Position numbers and translations under genes: made by a program. A model generated the notes under the pieces. That model was not told the DNA's origin and ran no database searches. It worked only from the letters and a program-made list of their open reading frames with translations. Positions 36,212-46,969 of a stretch of DNA of 64,000 nucleotides are shown here, in pieces. Position 1 is the stretch's first letter. The number at the start of each line of letters is the position of its first letter. The stretch is from Candidatus Albibeggiatoa sp. nov. BB20 (GTDB lineage: Bacteria > Pseudomonadota > Gammaproteobacteria > Beggiatoales > Beggiatoaceae), in contig JADGDW010000002.1 of the NCBI GenBank assembly GCA_016744725.1, forward strand, positions 9,381 through 73,380, in the 5' to 3' direction.

Positions 36212-38479
36212 ATGCTAAGATTAAATTTAAATTTATTTGTTAACACAATATTCATTTTATTTTCATTATATTACAGCAAGTTAATGGCTAACGAATACGG
36301 AATGCCACCCGTTTTACAAGAATCCCTTCAAATTAAATCATTACTTGGTTTATCACTTGAAGAATTGATGAATATTAGGATTGATGCGCCTCTTGCCTCT
36401 TTGACAAAAACGTCTCAACGCTTAACCCCCGCAGCGATCACGACGATTACAAAACAGCAAATTGAAAACAGTGGTGCACGTAGTCTGAATGAATTATTGG
36501 AAATCTATGTGCCGAACTTGCAAATGATGCGACATCATTGGGAAATCAGTCATCTGGGGTTGCGTGGCATATTGAATGATCGAGAGGAAAAATATTTACT
36601 GTTAGTGAATGGCCGTGTGATGAATGAGCATACACATTATGGTGTTATCAGTGAGCGAGATTTGTCTATGTTGGGTGATATTCGGCATATTGATATTGTT
36701 CGTGGTTCAGGCTCGGCAATTCATGGTGCAGGTGCTGTATCAATGGTGATTAGTATTGAAACCGAAAGTGGGCTGAGTTTTGAAGGCACGGAAATGATTG
36801 CGCGAGCAGGTGTCATCGATGAATTTTATGGGATTGAGTTGAAACATGGCAAAAAACTCACAGAGGATTCAGGCTATTTTATTTATTTGGGTTTGGATAA
36901 ATATGTGGGCGCAGATCAACACGATGCACCGTATGTATTGGGCACAAGTTATACCGATTTTTGGGGCAATACGGTTGCAGGTCAACAGGCTTATACACAA
37001 TATTCGATTAATCGAGATGGGGCAGCATGGCGAGATAAACCACGGATTAAATTGCATACGGAATACACCCATGGTTCATTAAGTCTTTGGATGCGTTACA
37101 CACGCGGTGGCCAACAATATGTGACTGATCCGAGTTCCACAGCTCGCTGGCCTTATGGTTGGTTGGATGATTGGGCAGTTGATACTTATCCCAATTATGA
37201 ATCTTTTGAGCAACCGGGTTCAGGCTATCAGCAACTCACTTTATTATCAGAATATAAACAACATATTAGCGATATATTTTCAATTGATTATACCCTGAGC
37301 TATGATTTAACTGACTATGAACGTGCTGATTTTAGTTCTGAATTGGATAATTGGACATTGAACCATCGGGAAGATGAATTATTAGCCAAAGTAACAGCGC
37401 ACTGGCAGTTGAATGATAAACATCACATTGCAATGGGTGTAGCATGGTCACATGAATGGTTTGGTAAAAATAATTTAGGGTTTCCTGATGATTCTCAAGC
37501 AGTTTTGTCGCCTTGGGTACAGCCTCCTTATAGCGGTGATTCACCTGAGTGGTCTACTAATACCTATTCTTTATTGGCGGAACATCAATGGCAGTTTTCA
37601 GCGGATTGGACATTATTTTATGGGGGACGGATTGATAAAAATGATAATACGGAGCTGTTATATTCTCCCCGAGCCGCTTTTATTTATACCCCAAATGATA
37701 AGGATACTTGGAAGTTGATGTATTCAGAGTCGGTGCGGATGACGTTTGCAGAAGAGCGGCAATGGACATTTGAGCAAACAGGTGAAAAGAGTGATCCAGA
37801 AGAGTTAAAAAGTCTGGAGTTACGTTATGAAGCACAGCATGATTCAGCATTATTTTGGGCAGTCAGCACTTATTATCAGGATTTAGATTTAATCAGTTGG
37901 GATTCGGGTGAGTATGGAGTGGATTTTGATGCAGGGACACGCAGCATCGGTAATTTAACTCAAACAGGGATTGAGCTTGAATTAGCGTATCACACTGAGC
38001 AGACACAAATCACGTTTTCACATGCGTATCATAAGTTGTTGGATTTTAATTTATCGCCAGATACCAATACTGCATTGACTGCTGAGCCTTATGGTTATGG
38101 TAATCAATTAGCGGTGTGGAGTAGCCATATTAGTAAATTAACGGGTTCATATCATTTAAGTCCGCGTTGGCAATTGGATGGTTCAGCACGGATTTATTGG
38201 GGATTTGATGGCGCACAAGCTTTTTCAGATTATAACAATGCTCAAAATACGCCATATAACCGAGACCCCGAAAATGATGATCCTTATGGCGCGTCGATTT
38301 TTGTTAATTTAGGGATTCAGCATCAGCTTAATGACAGATTGAAATTACGTTTAGATGCGTACAATGTTTTAGGTTGGGTTGATAAAACTTATAATAAACG
38401 CTTGTTTGGGTTTAATTCTTATGGTGATTATCGTGCCCATGCCCCTGCGTTGGCTGCTACATTGCGCTGGCAGTTTTAG
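36212..38479 (+). CDS. TonB-dependent outer-membrane receptor
   Basis: The start is set at the ATG at 36212 because a strong GGGGGAG site (36197-36203) precedes it at proper distance and a signal peptide begins there (MLRLNLNLFVNTIFILFSLY, cleavage near LMANEYG). An upstream ATG at 36173 has its ribosome site too close. The 755-residue protein has a plug domain (RLTPAAITTITKQQIENSG, VPNLQMM, IDIVRGSGSAIHGAGAVSMV) and a long beta-barrel ending in aromatic LAATLRWQF, typical for outer-membrane insertion. Substrate is unknown; siderophore, vitamin or sugar uptake are all possible. No TonB, ExbB or periplasmic-binding genes are adjacent. Confidence 0.9.
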   Translation: MLRLNLNLFVNTIFILFSLYYSKLMANEYGMPPVLQESLQIKSLLGLSLEELMNIRIDAPLASLTKTSQRLTPAAITTITKQQIENSGARSLNELLEIYVPNLQMMRHHWEISHLGLRGILNDREEKYLLLVNGRVMNEHTHYGVISERDLSMLGDIRHIDIVRGSGSAIHGAGAVSMVISIETESGLSFEGTEMIARAGVIDEFYGIELKHGKKLTEDSGYFIYLGLDKYVGADQHDAPYVLGTSYTDFWGNTVAGQQAYTQYSINRDGAAWRDKPRIKLHTEYTHGSLSLWMRYTRGGQQYVTDPSSTARWPYGWLDDWAVDTYPNYESFEQPGSGYQQLTLLSEYKQHISDIFSIDYTLSYDLTDYERADFSSELDNWTLNHREDELLAKVTAHWQLNDKHHIAMGVAWSHEWFGKNNLGFPDDSQAVLSPWVQPPYSGDSPEWSTNTYSLLAEHQWQFSADWTLFYGGRIDKNDNTELLYSPRAAFIYTPNDKDTWKLMYSESVRMTFAEERQWTFEQTGEKSDPEELKSLELRYEAQHDSALFWAVSTYYQDLDLISWDSGEYGVDFDAGTRSIGNLTQTGIELELAYHTEQTQITFSHAYHKLLDFNLSPDTNTALTAEPYGYGNQLAVWSSHISKLTGSYHLSPRWQLDGSARIYWGFDGAQAFSDYNNAQNTPYNRDPENDDPYGASIFVNLGIQHQLNDRLKLRLDAYNVLGWVDKTYNKRLFGFNSYGDYRAHAPALAATLRWQF

Positions 38480-38531
38480 ATTATTTATTCCCGTTTTTAG
38501 TTAAACTATTGATTTACAAAAATTCATCGCT

Positions 38532-41500
38532 TTACGTGTTTGTGAAGAATTGTTTGATTGTGTCGCCATGTTCACCTAGCCATTGTCCGATATTTTGGGC
38601 TACAGGAATCAGTTGTTGTTTAACGCTATCTGCCAATTGACCTGTTTTGTTCACCAGTTTAATCACACGATCTAAAGCACTGCCAATGTCTTCTTTATCA
38701 GGATTAGGCGTATTGATTTCTTCTTTGGCTTCATTTAGTAATTTTATGACTTTCTTCTGGTTTTCGCCTAAATCCAATGTCAAAATCACATCAATTAAAG
38801 TTTGTAAATCTATTTGAATGCCTTGGTTGAATGTTTGGGTGACATTATCACCTGTATTGGTATTGCTATCTTTTATATCTCTGGCATGAAGGGAGCTATC
38901 ATAATGATTTCCGCCATAATTGTAGTTGATAGTTTTTCTTTCTTTTTCTTCTAATTTACGTAAATCAAAAATACCGTCTAGTAATTGATGAGCTGAGAAA
39001 TCTTTGCGACAGCTTAATTTAGGGCATCGAAAATCAGCTTGAACGCCTGCATATTCTTTTAAAGTATCAAATTTAAAATATTCAGGCTCTTCACAATTAC
39101 AAGGCACGCTGACTTCATAATCCAATGGCTTTTTATAGCTATTATGAATTTTTTGTAGTTCGTAGTTAACGATGGTCATCAAATCGCGGCAGTGTTGCCC
39201 TTCAACTTTGATGGATATTTTGCGTTTACCATAGCTTTCGATGACTTCGGCATGGGTTTGGTCTTTTTCAAATACAACGCCTGTGCGCCATACGCATTGT
39301 TGTTGGTCTGCAATGTCTTCGTGAAGTGTCACAATCAGTTGGGTGATAATCCCTTTGGGCATGAAAGCATAGTTTTGATATAAGACGGTGACGTTGTTTT
39401 TTGAATTCCACTTATAATCGGGTTTTTGTTCAGCTAATAATTGCGGTGCGATGTAGGTATTTTCACAATATTTGAGTGGATAGCATAGTTTGAATTTGAG
39501 CATCAATTGCAGTAAGTCATCGTGCATAAAGTCGTATTCGGATTGATGCCAGATGGTTTTTAAATCGGCTTTGGTGAATTTACCAAATTGTTGTTCAACA
39601 GTGGAATTTTTCAGTACGCGGTAAATGGTTTGTGTGACCCATTGGGGTTTGAGGAATATGGTTTTTTGTAGCAATGGATCGTGTTGAAAATGCAGGACGC
39701 TGCCTAAGTCGTGTAGGGTTTCGCTGAGTTGGAGTTTGTCTTGTTTGTGTTTAAAGCCATGTTGGTCGCATAGAGTTAAAAATTCTTTAAGATCAATATG
39801 GTTGCGTTCATCGTCTTGTAAAATATCGCGGATGGTTTTCCATGATTTGGGAACAGGTGTACCGATATGGGGTAATTGTTTTAAGCGGTGTGGTAAATCT
39901 ATAAGCAGTTTGTCAAAATCTTTGTTATTGAGTTTTAGATTGGTGGCGTAGATTTCTTTTAAATATTGAAACGTGCATCTTAAACTGGGTTCGTCAATTT
40001 TCTGTTGGCAGTTGTCGCGTTCATTTTTGACGATAAATACGGGGCTGTCTTCGCCGAGTAATTCGACAATATTGAGCCAATAATAAAAGTTTGTGTCTTC
40101 TTTGCGGCTGTCGGTAACGAGGATGTATAAGGCGCGTTTGCTGAGGAAAAATTGATGGGTGGCGTGATAGATTTCTTGGCCGCCAAAGTCCCAGATATTG
40201 ACTTGATAATCTTGTTGTTCGTTGTATGGAAATGACCACGGAATAACATCAATGCCTTCGGTGCTTTTTATCGCTTGTAGTTGATAATCAGGGTTTTGGA
40301 TTTTATTGGCTAAAGTAGTTTTGCCCGCGCCGCCTTCGCCAACAATTAATAGTTTTGCTTCATATAAATAATCAGTTTGTTCCAGTTTTAATTGATGTAA
40401 ATAGTTGCGTACTCGGAGTAAATGTACATAACCCCATTTATCATCAGGTTCTAATTGTTCAATGGATGGCTCTGTAATTTTATTATCTTCAATGTCTAAA
40501 CATTCTAGTTTTGGTAATAAAAATAGTTCTTCTGGCAGGCTTTGTAACAAGTTATTTCTCAAATATAAGCTGCTCAGACTCTCAAGCTGCCCCAATCCTT
40601 CCACGCTTTCCAATTGATTAAAGCTCAAATATAAACTGCTCAGATTCGCAAGTTGACCTAATCCTTCCACGCTTTGTAACTTATTATTTCTCAAATCTAA
40701 ACTGCTTAGGTTTTCAAGCTGCCCTAATCCTTCCACGCTTTGTAATGAGTTACTTCTCAAATCTAAATGGCTCAGATTCTGAAGTTGCCCTAATCCCTCC
40801 GCACTTTGTAACTCACTATTTCTCAAATATAAACGGCTCAGATTCTGAAGTTGCTCTAATCCCTCCACGCTTTTCAATGAATTAAAACTTAAATACAAAC
40901 TGCTCAGACACTCAAGCTGCGTTAATCCTTCTACGCTTTGTAACAAGTTATTTCTCAAATCTAAACTGCTCAGATTCTGAAGCTGTCCTAATCCTTCCAC
41001 ACTTTGTAACTTATTATCGCTCAAGTATAAACTACTTAGATTCTGAAGCTGCCCTAATCCTTCCACGCTTTGTAACGAGTTATCGCTCAAATCTAAATTA
41101 CTCAGATTTTGAAGTTGCCCCAATCCTTCCATGCTTTGTAACGAGTTATTGCTCAAATCTAAATTGCTCAGATTCTGAAGTTGCCCTAATCCTTTCGCGC
41201 TTTTTAATTGATTAAAGCTCAAATATAAGTTGCCCAGATGCTTAAGCTGTCCTAATCCCTTCGTACTTTGCAACAGATTAGAACTTAAATATAAACTGCT
41301 CAAATTCTCAAGCTGCCCTAATTCTTCCACGCTTTTTAACGAATTATCGCTCAAATCTAAACTGCTCAGATTCTCAAGCTGTCCTAATCCTTCCACGCTT
41401 TGTAACAAGTTATCGCTCAAATCTAAACTGTTCAGATTCTCAAGCTGCTCTAATTCTTCCACACTTTGTAACGAGTTAGAGCCCAAATCTAAACGGCTTA

Positions 41501-42482
41501 GATGCTCAAGTTGCCCCAATCCTTCCACGCTTTGTAACGAGTTAGAGCTCAAATCTAAACGGCTCAGATTCTTAAGCTGCCCTAATCCTTCCACGCTTTG
41601 TAACGAGTTATTTTTCAAATCTAAACTGCTCAGATTCTCAAGCGTCCTTAATCCTTCCACGCTTTTCAATTGATTAAAGCTTAAATCTAAATAGCTCAGA
41701 TTCTCAAGCTGCCCTAATCCTTCCACGCTTTGTAACAAGTTATTTCTCAAATCTAAATAGCTCAGATGCTTAAGTTGTTCTAATCCTTCCACACTTTGTA
41801 ACTCACTATTTCTCAAATATAAATGGCTCAGATACTTAAGCTGTTCTAATCCTTCTATGCTTTGTAACAAGTTATTTCTTAAATCTAAACGGCTCAGATG
41901 CTTAAGCTGCCCTAATTCCTTCACGCTTTGTAATCTATTACGACCCAAATCTAAACAGCTCAGATGCTCAAGTTGTTCTAATCCTTCTACGCTTTGCAAT
42001 CTATTACGGCTCAAATTTAAACGGCTCAGATTTTTTAATTTCAAAACCCAGTCAGGAATGCTATCAAGTCGATGATTGCTAATATCCAAAAGTTCTAAAT
42101 GAGGAAAATCAAAAATCCCATCTGGTGCATCATAAGAAAATAAGGTCAATTTTAAACCAACAATGTTTTCAGGCGGTAAATCTAACTTTTTAAAATCCGC
42201 ATAATGCACAATCAAACCCGATACATCTGCCACCTGCCGCAATGGATTACCACGCAAATCAAGCCGTTTTAAATGAGTTAATTGCTGAATTTCATCAGGG
42301 ACAATTTGAATCGCATTATTGGTTAAAATGAGTTGTTCTAAATGACTAAGCTGATAAACTTCGGGCGGGATTATCGGTAAATACAAGTCACCATGATTTG
42401 TTAAATCCAAAGACTTGTCTTGCTTTTCTGCACATTGCTGGATTTTATCTAAAATGTCGGGTGGGGTTTTAAAAATACGCAT
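38532..42482 (-). CDS. LRR-Roco GTPase with C-terminal effector-associated-like tail
   Basis: The 1316-residue Roco-family protein starts with divergent leucine-rich repeats (1-167), then 22 nearly identical 22-residue repeats (168-651, consensus LGQLxNLSSLDLSxNxLQSV). The Roc GTPase has P-loop GEGGAGKTT (715-723), switch DFGGQEIYHATHQFF and a non-canonical G4 (NERD instead of NKxD). The COR dimerisation region follows, then a Cys-rich patch (CNCEE, CPKLSCRKDF). The tail (DSNTNTGDNVTQTFNQ) resembles the leader of the TPR protein at 11882 and ends in a helical bundle. No kinase domain is seen. Bacterial Roco proteins dimerise in a nucleotide-dependent way; their roles are mostly unknown. It is monocistronic and converges on the TonB receptor gene. 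Confidence 0.9.
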   Translation of the reverse strand: MRIFKTPPDILDKIQQCAEKQDKSLDLTNHGDLYLPIIPPEVYQLSHLEQLILTNNAIQIVPDEIQQLTHLKRLDLRGNPLRQVADVSGLIVHYADFKKLDLPPENIVGLKLTLFSYDAPDGIFDFPHLELLDISNHRLDSIPDWVLKLKNLSRLNLSRNRLQSVEGLEQLEHLSCLDLGRNRLQSVKELGQLKHLSRLDLRNNLLQSIEGLEQLKYLSHLYLRNSELQSVEGLEQLKHLSYLDLRNNLLQSVEGLGQLENLSYLDLSFNQLKSVEGLRTLENLSSLDLKNNSLQSVEGLGQLKNLSRLDLSSNSLQSVEGLGQLEHLSRLDLGSNSLQSVEELEQLENLNSLDLSDNLLQSVEGLGQLENLSSLDLSDNSLKSVEELGQLENLSSLYLSSNLLQSTKGLGQLKHLGNLYLSFNQLKSAKGLGQLQNLSNLDLSNNSLQSMEGLGQLQNLSNLDLSDNSLQSVEGLGQLQNLSSLYLSDNKLQSVEGLGQLQNLSSLDLRNNLLQSVEGLTQLECLSSLYLSFNSLKSVEGLEQLQNLSRLYLRNSELQSAEGLGQLQNLSHLDLRSNSLQSVEGLGQLENLSSLDLRNNKLQSVEGLGQLANLSSLYLSFNQLESVEGLGQLESLSSLYLRNNLLQSLPEELFLLPKLECLDIEDNKITEPSIEQLEPDDKWGYVHLLRVRNYLHQLKLEQTDYLYEAKLLIVGEGGAGKTTLANKIQNPDYQLQAIKSTEGIDVIPWSFPYNEQQDYQVNIWDFGGQEIYHATHQFFLSKRALYILVTDSRKEDTNFYYWLNIVELLGEDSPVFIVKNERDNCQQKIDEPSLRCTFQYLKEIYATNLKLNNKDFDKLLIDLPHRLKQLPHIGTPVPKSWKTIRDILQDDERNHIDLKEFLTLCDQHGFKHKQDKLQLSETLHDLGSVLHFQHDPLLQKTIFLKPQWVTQTIYRVLKNSTVEQQFGKFTKADLKTIWHQSEYDFMHDDLLQLMLKFKLCYPLKYCENTYIAPQLLAEQKPDYKWNSKNNVTVLYQNYAFMPKGIITQLIVTLHEDIADQQQCVWRTGVVFEKDQTHAEVIESYGKRKISIKVEGQHCRDLMTIVNYELQKIHNSYKKPLDYEVSVPCNCEEPEYFKFDTLKEYAGVQADFRCPKLSCRKDFSAHQLLDGIFDLRKLEEKERKTINYNYGGNHYDSSLHARDIKDSNTNTGDNVTQTFNQGIQIDLQTLIDVILTLDLGENQKKVIKLLNEAKEEINTPNPDKEDIGSALDRVIKLVNKTGQLADSVKQQLIPVAQNIGQWLGEHGDTIKQFFTNT
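40530..41981 (-). repeat. 22 tandem 66-bp coding repeats (LRR array of the Roco gene)
   Basis: The minus strand encodes 22 consecutive units of 22 residues without a single indel. The DNA copies are so alike (CTTCCACGCTTTGTAAC on the plus strand recurs every 66 bp) that recent duplication or gene conversion is likely. Variation concentrates at the residues expected on the concave LRR surface, for example SLYL/SLDL and the position before NxLQS. Confidence 0.9.
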
Positions 42483-42547
42483 GATGTCATCCTTTAAAAT
42501 CCAATCCCTGTTTGTTTTAATAATGCTCTGAACCGATTTCTCAAATC

Positions 42548-42610
42548 AGGACTGGTAGCCCTATGAATTAACTAAGATACTTCAGTTTAAAACTTAGGAT
42601 TACCAGTGTA
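42548..42610. repeat. Degenerate MITE core between purH and the Roco gene
   Basis: AGGACTGGTAGCCCT (42548) and AGGATTACCAGTGTA (42596) are 48 bp apart and embed TTTAAAACT, matching the internal part of the intact MITEs. Terminal TATAGTC sequences are lost. It lies between purH and the downstream Roco gene on the same strand and may help terminate purH transcripts. Confidence 0.6.
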
Positions 42611-42635
42611 GTGTCTTGAAGGATTTTATCAGCGA

Positions 42636-44198
42636 TTAATGGCGGAAATGACGCATTCCAGTAAATACCATCGCCATACCATGCTCATTAGCAGCCGCGA
42701 TCACCTCTTTATCTCGCATTGAACCACCGGGTTGAATCACCGCTTCAATACCCACTTCTGCCGCAGAATCAATACCATCACGGAATGGGAAAAACGCATC
42801 AGATGCCATCACAGCCCCTTTTACAGTTAAATTTTCATCGCCCGCTTTAATCGCTGCAATCCGTGCACTATAAACACGACTCATTTGACCTGCACCGACA
42901 CCAATAGTCATACCCTCTTTGACATAGACAATCGCATTTGATTTAACAAACTTGCCTACTTTCCACGCAAACAATAAATCTTTCAATTCTTGCTCAGTCG
43001 GTTGACGCTCTGTAACCACTTTCAAATCATCTAAACCCACCATGCCCATGTCACGCTCTTGAACTAATAAGCCGCCTGAAACCCGTTTAAAGTCAAAACT
43101 CTGCGCTGGACTTGTATCCCATTCGCCACAAGTCATCACACGTACATTCTTTTTCTTTTCTAAAATAGGCAATGCCGCCTCATCAATACTCGGTGCAATA
43201 ATCACCTCGACAAATTGACGCTCAACAATTGCGGTTGCTGTTTCTGCATCCAACGGGCGATTAAACGCGATAATGCCACCAAATGCTGAAGTCGGATCAG
43301 TTTTGAATGCCTTATCATACGCAGTCATAATATTATCCGCTTCCGCCACACCGCATGGATTGGCATGTTTTACAATCACACAAGCAGGTTTGGCATTGAA
43401 TGATTTCACACATTCTAACGCGGCATCAGCATCTGTTACATTATTGTAAGATAAGGCTTTACCTTGTAATTGAGTGGCCGTAGATAAGCTGGCGGGAGCT
43501 GGATTTAATTCAGCATAAAAAGCGGCTTTTTGATGAGGATTTTCACCGTAACGCATAGTTTGGCGTTTTTCAAACTGCATTGATAAATCAGGTGGGAATT
43601 GTGCATCATCACTTTCCAAACCACCCAAATAATTGGCAATTGCGCCATCATAACGGGCTGTGTGTGCATAGACTTTTCGTGCTAACAAACGACGGCTTGC
43701 TTCAGTCACACTACCTTGATTTGCCTGCATTTCACCTAAGACAATGGCATAATCACTGCTATCAACCACTACCGTCACTGCGGCATGATTCTTCGCTGCT
43801 GAACGCAACATTGCAGGCCCACCAATATCAATATTTTCGATAGCGGTCGCTAAATCACAATCAGGCTTAGCAATAGTTTGTCCAAAGGGATATAAATTCA
43901 CCACCACTAAATCGATTGGATCAATCCCATGTTCAGCCATGACCGCTTCATCTGTACCACGTCGTCCCAATAAACCGCCATGAATTTTAGGATGCAAGGT
44001 TTTCACACGACCCGCCATCATTTCTGGGAAACCTGTATAATCAGATACTTCCGTGACAGCGACACCGCTATCAGCTAATAACTTAGCCGTGCCACCTGTG
44101 GATAAAATTTCAATATTTTGCTTCGCTAAAGCTTGGGCAAATTCCACAATACCTGTCTTGTCTGACACGCTAATCAAAGCGCGTTGAATGGCTGACAT
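42636..44198 (-). CDS. purH: Bifunctional AICAR transformylase / IMP cyclohydrolase
   Basis: PurH performs the last two steps of IMP synthesis. The 520-residue protein has the N-terminal cyclohydrolase domain ([44 protein letters not shown]) and the transformylase domain ([38 protein letters not shown]). It ends at the usual [14 protein letters not shown]. No purD is adjacent. The leader is AT-rich without a visible purine riboswitch. Confidence 0.97.
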   Translation of the reverse strand: MSAIQRALISVSDKTGIVEFAQALAKQNIEILSTGGTAKLLADSGVAVTEVSDYTGFPEMMAGRVKTLHPKIHGGLLGRRGTDEAVMAEHGIDPIDLVVVNLYPFGQTIAKPDCDLATAIENIDIGGPAMLRSAAKNHAAVTVVVDSSDYAIVLGEMQANQGSVTEASRRLLARKVYAHTARYDGAIANYLGGLESDDAQFPPDLSMQFEKRQTMRYGENPHQKAAFYAELNPAPASLSTATQLQGKALSYNNVTDADAALECVKSFNAKPACVIVKHANPCGVAEADNIMTAYDKAFKTDPTSAFGGIIAFNRPLDAETATAIVERQFVEVIIAPSIDEAALPILEKKKNVRVMTCGEWDTSPAQSFDFKRVSGGLLVQERDMGMVGLDDLKVVTERQPTEQELKDLLFAWKVGKFVKSNAIVYVKEGMTIGVGAGQMSRVYSARIAAIKAGDENLTVKGAVMASDAFFPFRDGIDSAAEVGIEAVIQPGGSMRDKEVIAAANEHGMAMVFTGMRHFRH

Positions 44199-45199
44199 TG
44201 GTTGTCTCCCTCGTCAATTCTATTGTTATCGGTTTTTAAACAAACATTTTAACGAGACAGTTACTAATTAACAACTCAGCTTTTTCAAACTATTTTAATT
44301 TGGTAATGCTTGGGCTTGAATAAATCAGGATACTATTAAAGATAATGCTATCTATTTAATTATATTTAATAATCAAAGATAAGAATCAATTTTTTGAATT
44401 CCCTATTTCTAAATTTAGCATTAAGGTATTAACTTATAAACTTGAGCCATTTTTTCTTGCTAACCTGACTTCAAATAGACATGTTCTAAGAATTAAACGG
44501 TGCTCTCAATACTGCTTTCATCATGCTAAAAGAAAAATAAATATGGAATGCGATACTTTTTCATTTGACTTGAAACAGAGTATCTACATGAATCACTCCG
44601 TTTATACGTTATGCACCAATTGCAGGCCTTCAGAACCACTTTTAGCTGTGACTTAATACTTCTCCAATTCAGGAATAGTTTCTTGACAGTTGGCCTAGTG
44701 AACAATGGTTATGGTGGTTAATGGAGCACAAAATAACCCCTGATTTAAGGATTAAGAAAGACACCCTGATTGAAAAGGATAATGAATCCAAGTCAATTAG
44801 AAAAATATTGCAAGGTTATCCAGAAAATAAAATGCGAAGTTTAAAGAATGTCACTGCATGGGGGTATGTTGTTAATATTGAAGCTAAAAAGCCTAGAAAC
44901 AATAACTATATTATTGTGTTGTCTGCAAACAATACCAATATCATATAAAGCCTATAAATGATGCTGGAATATTGAAACTTTCAGCTAATTTGAAGTCTTG
45001 AGGCTTTAACTTGGAATCCACCAATTGTTGTCAAGTACAGAAGTCTGAACCATTGATTTAGAATATAGCAAAACTTACAATACGATTAAAAATGAATTGA
45101 ACACCGTTTTTTCGATGGCAGATTTTTTGACCAATCCTTATAGTCATAATCGCTTGACTGCCTTAATCACAGAACAGACAGTCTTGAATAAATTAGGCC
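44199..45199. other. 1-kb AT-rich region with decayed open frames only
   Basis: No convincing intact gene is present. A plus-strand frame at 44721-44948 (75 residues, MEHKITPDLRIKKDTLIEKD) extends upstream in frame, without a start, to a stop near 44682 (including SEQWLWWLMEH). Another short frame runs from about 45050 to the der stop (reading SMADFLTNPYSHNRLTALIT). Neither has a ribosome site or a recognisable family, and stops interrupt them, so they look like gene remnants. Confidence 0.45.
44721..44948 (+). pseudogene. Possible gene remnant (75-codon frame)
   Basis: The open frame encodes a basic, mostly polar peptide with no domain I recognise. It is preceded in the same frame by coding-looking sequence lacking a start and lies in an otherwise gene-free kilobase. 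A decayed gene or a chance frame are both possible. Confidence 0.25.
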
Positions 45200-46591
45200 T
45201 TACTTTGATTTTTTAACATGTTTGACCAATCTACGGCGTTTTTGTTCTTGGCGTGGTGTGAGCTCATTGCGTTTGCCTGCAAAAGGATTTTCCCCCTGAC
45301 GCATTTCCAGCCTAATCGGGGTGCCTGCAAAATCAAATTTTTGCCGTAAGCAATTCATAATATAACGTTTATAAGCAGGTGGTAACGATTCCACTTGATT
45401 ACCATGAATCACAAATTTGGGCGGGTTACTGCCACCTTGATGCATAAAGCGTAATTTAATCCGACGACCTCGAACTGATGGTGGTTGATGAGCTTCAACC
45501 GCATCTTGCAAGATAACATTTAAACGGGAAGTGCTGACTTCTAAAAATGCGGCTTGGTAGGCTTGTTTAATAGTTTTATACAAATTGCCGACACCCGTAC
45601 CATGCAAAGCAGAAATAAAATGAATCTTTGCAAAATCAACAAAATGCAATTTTCGGCCTAAAGTTACTTTAACCCACTCACGCTCATCTTTTTCCAATCC
45701 ATCCCACTTATTCACTGCAATCACCAGTGAACGCCCCATATCTAACACATGACCCAGTAAACTGGCATCTTGCTCAGTAGGCCCTTCATGCGCGTCTAAA
45801 ACCAAAACGACAACATTAGCTTGTTCAATGGCTTTTAATGTTTTAAGCACACTGAATTTTTCAATGGTTTCTGACATTTTTGATTTACGCCGAACACCAG
45901 CAGTATCAATTAAAGTGTAATCTTGTCCATCGCGTTCAAAGGGAATAAAAATACTGTCGCGTGTTGTTCCCGGTTGATCGTAAGCAATCACTCGTTCTTC
46001 GCCTAAAATCCGGTTCACTAAAGTTGATTTTCCAACATTGGGGCGGCCAACAATCGCCACTTTAATACTATCATCTTGTTCAAGTTCTTCAGCTTCAGGC
46101 CAATTCAACTTTGTAAACACGTGATCCATCAAGTCATCAATGCCATGTTTATGCGTAGAAGAAATAGGGTAAGTTTTGCCCCAACCTAAAGCATAAAATT
46201 CTGCCATCGCAATGCTGCTTTGCAAGCCATCGGTCTTATTGACCACTAGAAAAGTGGGTTTATTAATCACTCGGAGCTGTTGCGCAATCATTTCATCGGC
46301 GGCGGTAAGACCATTTCGACCATCTACGAGAAATAAAATACTATCTGCCTCATCAACGGCTTGCATCACTTGACTGCTGATATGTTCAGCCATGTGATCG
46401 GCATCATCAGTCAAGCCTCCTGTATCAATAACCCAATAATCTCTATCGCCAACCCGCCCACGCCCAAATTGGCGATCTCGTGTTAAACCAGATTGATTTG
46501 CAACCAGCGCATCCCGAGTACGAGTTAAGACATTAAATAAAGTCGATTTTCCAACATTTGGACGGCCAACAATGGCAATTGTGGGTAGCAT
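45200..46591 (-). CDS. der: Ribosome-assembly GTPase Der (EngA)
   Basis: Der is an essential GTPase for 50S subunit assembly. The 463-residue protein has two tandem G domains, with P-loops [12 protein letters not shown] (residues 8-19) and [12 protein letters not shown] (about 182). G3 motifs are DTGGL and DTAGV, and G4 motifs NKTD and NKWD. A KH-like C-terminal domain includes [20 protein letters not shown], followed by a basic tail. It lies alone here, without the bamB neighbour common in gammaproteobacteria. Confidence 0.97.
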   Translation of the reverse strand: MLPTIAIVGRPNVGKSTLFNVLTRTRDALVANQSGLTRDRQFGRGRVGDRDYWVIDTGGLTDDADHMAEHISSQVMQAVDEADSILFLVDGRNGLTAADEMIAQQLRVINKPTFLVVNKTDGLQSSIAMAEFYALGWGKTYPISSTHKHGIDDLMDHVFTKLNWPEAEELEQDDSIKVAIVGRPNVGKSTLVNRILGEERVIAYDQPGTTRDSIFIPFERDGQDYTLIDTAGVRRKSKMSETIEKFSVLKTLKAIEQANVVVLVLDAHEGPTEQDASLLGHVLDMGRSLVIAVNKWDGLEKDEREWVKVTLGRKLHFVDFAKIHFISALHGTGVGNLYKTIKQAYQAAFLEVSTSRLNVILQDAVEAHQPPSVRGRRIKLRFMHQGGSNPPKFVIHGNQVESLPPAYKRYIMNCLRQKFDFAGTPIRLEMRQGENPFAGKRNELTPRQEQKRRRLVKHVKKSK

Positions 46592-46969
46592 AGTATGGTT
46601 GCAAGATTGTTATGAATAGAGCTGGAAAAGTTTAGCGGTAACAAAGCATAAAATCAACTTTTTGCTGTTATTTTAAATAGATAATTAGAGTTGCATCTAT
46701 TATTGATTCATAAAAATACACATTACTTTCTAGCTATATCTCAAATATCGAATCATAAGCACTCATTAACCCATGATAATATTTAACTATAGAAAAATTG
46801 TAACTACCTAATTCAATTATTCTAATAGAAAAAAACAAGCAAAAATAATAGACTAGAAAGGTGTTAACCAAGAAATAAACGGACTAAAAGAACAAATAGA
46901 AAAGCGGCTACAGAAGCAGAACCGCTTTCAAAATCATCTGCTCCCTTTGATAGGCTATGCATCGCTATC
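46592..46969. other. AT-rich spacer between der and the PEGA gene
   Basis: This 378-bp stretch contains a terminator hairpin for the minus-strand PEGA operon at 46901-46928 and the der promoter region. Nothing else was recognised. Confidence 0.45.
46901..46928 (-). terminator. Intrinsic terminator of the ubiX-Lon-N-PEGA operon
   Basis: AAAGCGG (46901-46907) and CCGCTTT (46922-46928) form a seven-base stem with a 14-base loop. On the minus strand the stem is followed by a T-rich run (TTCTATTTGTTCTTTT). It lies 42 bp past the PEGA gene stop. Confidence 0.65.

Noticed and set aside
40530..41981. Regular 66-bp repeats as a possible CRISPR array
   Set aside because: The units are fully coding without unique spacers and translate to leucine-rich repeats.
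41230..42075. Long plus-strand frames made of repeated Cys/Ser-rich units (CPNPSTLCNEL-type)
   Set aside because: They are the antisense shadow of the LRR-coding repeats of the Roco gene; no ribosome site and the sense frame is clearly the real protein.
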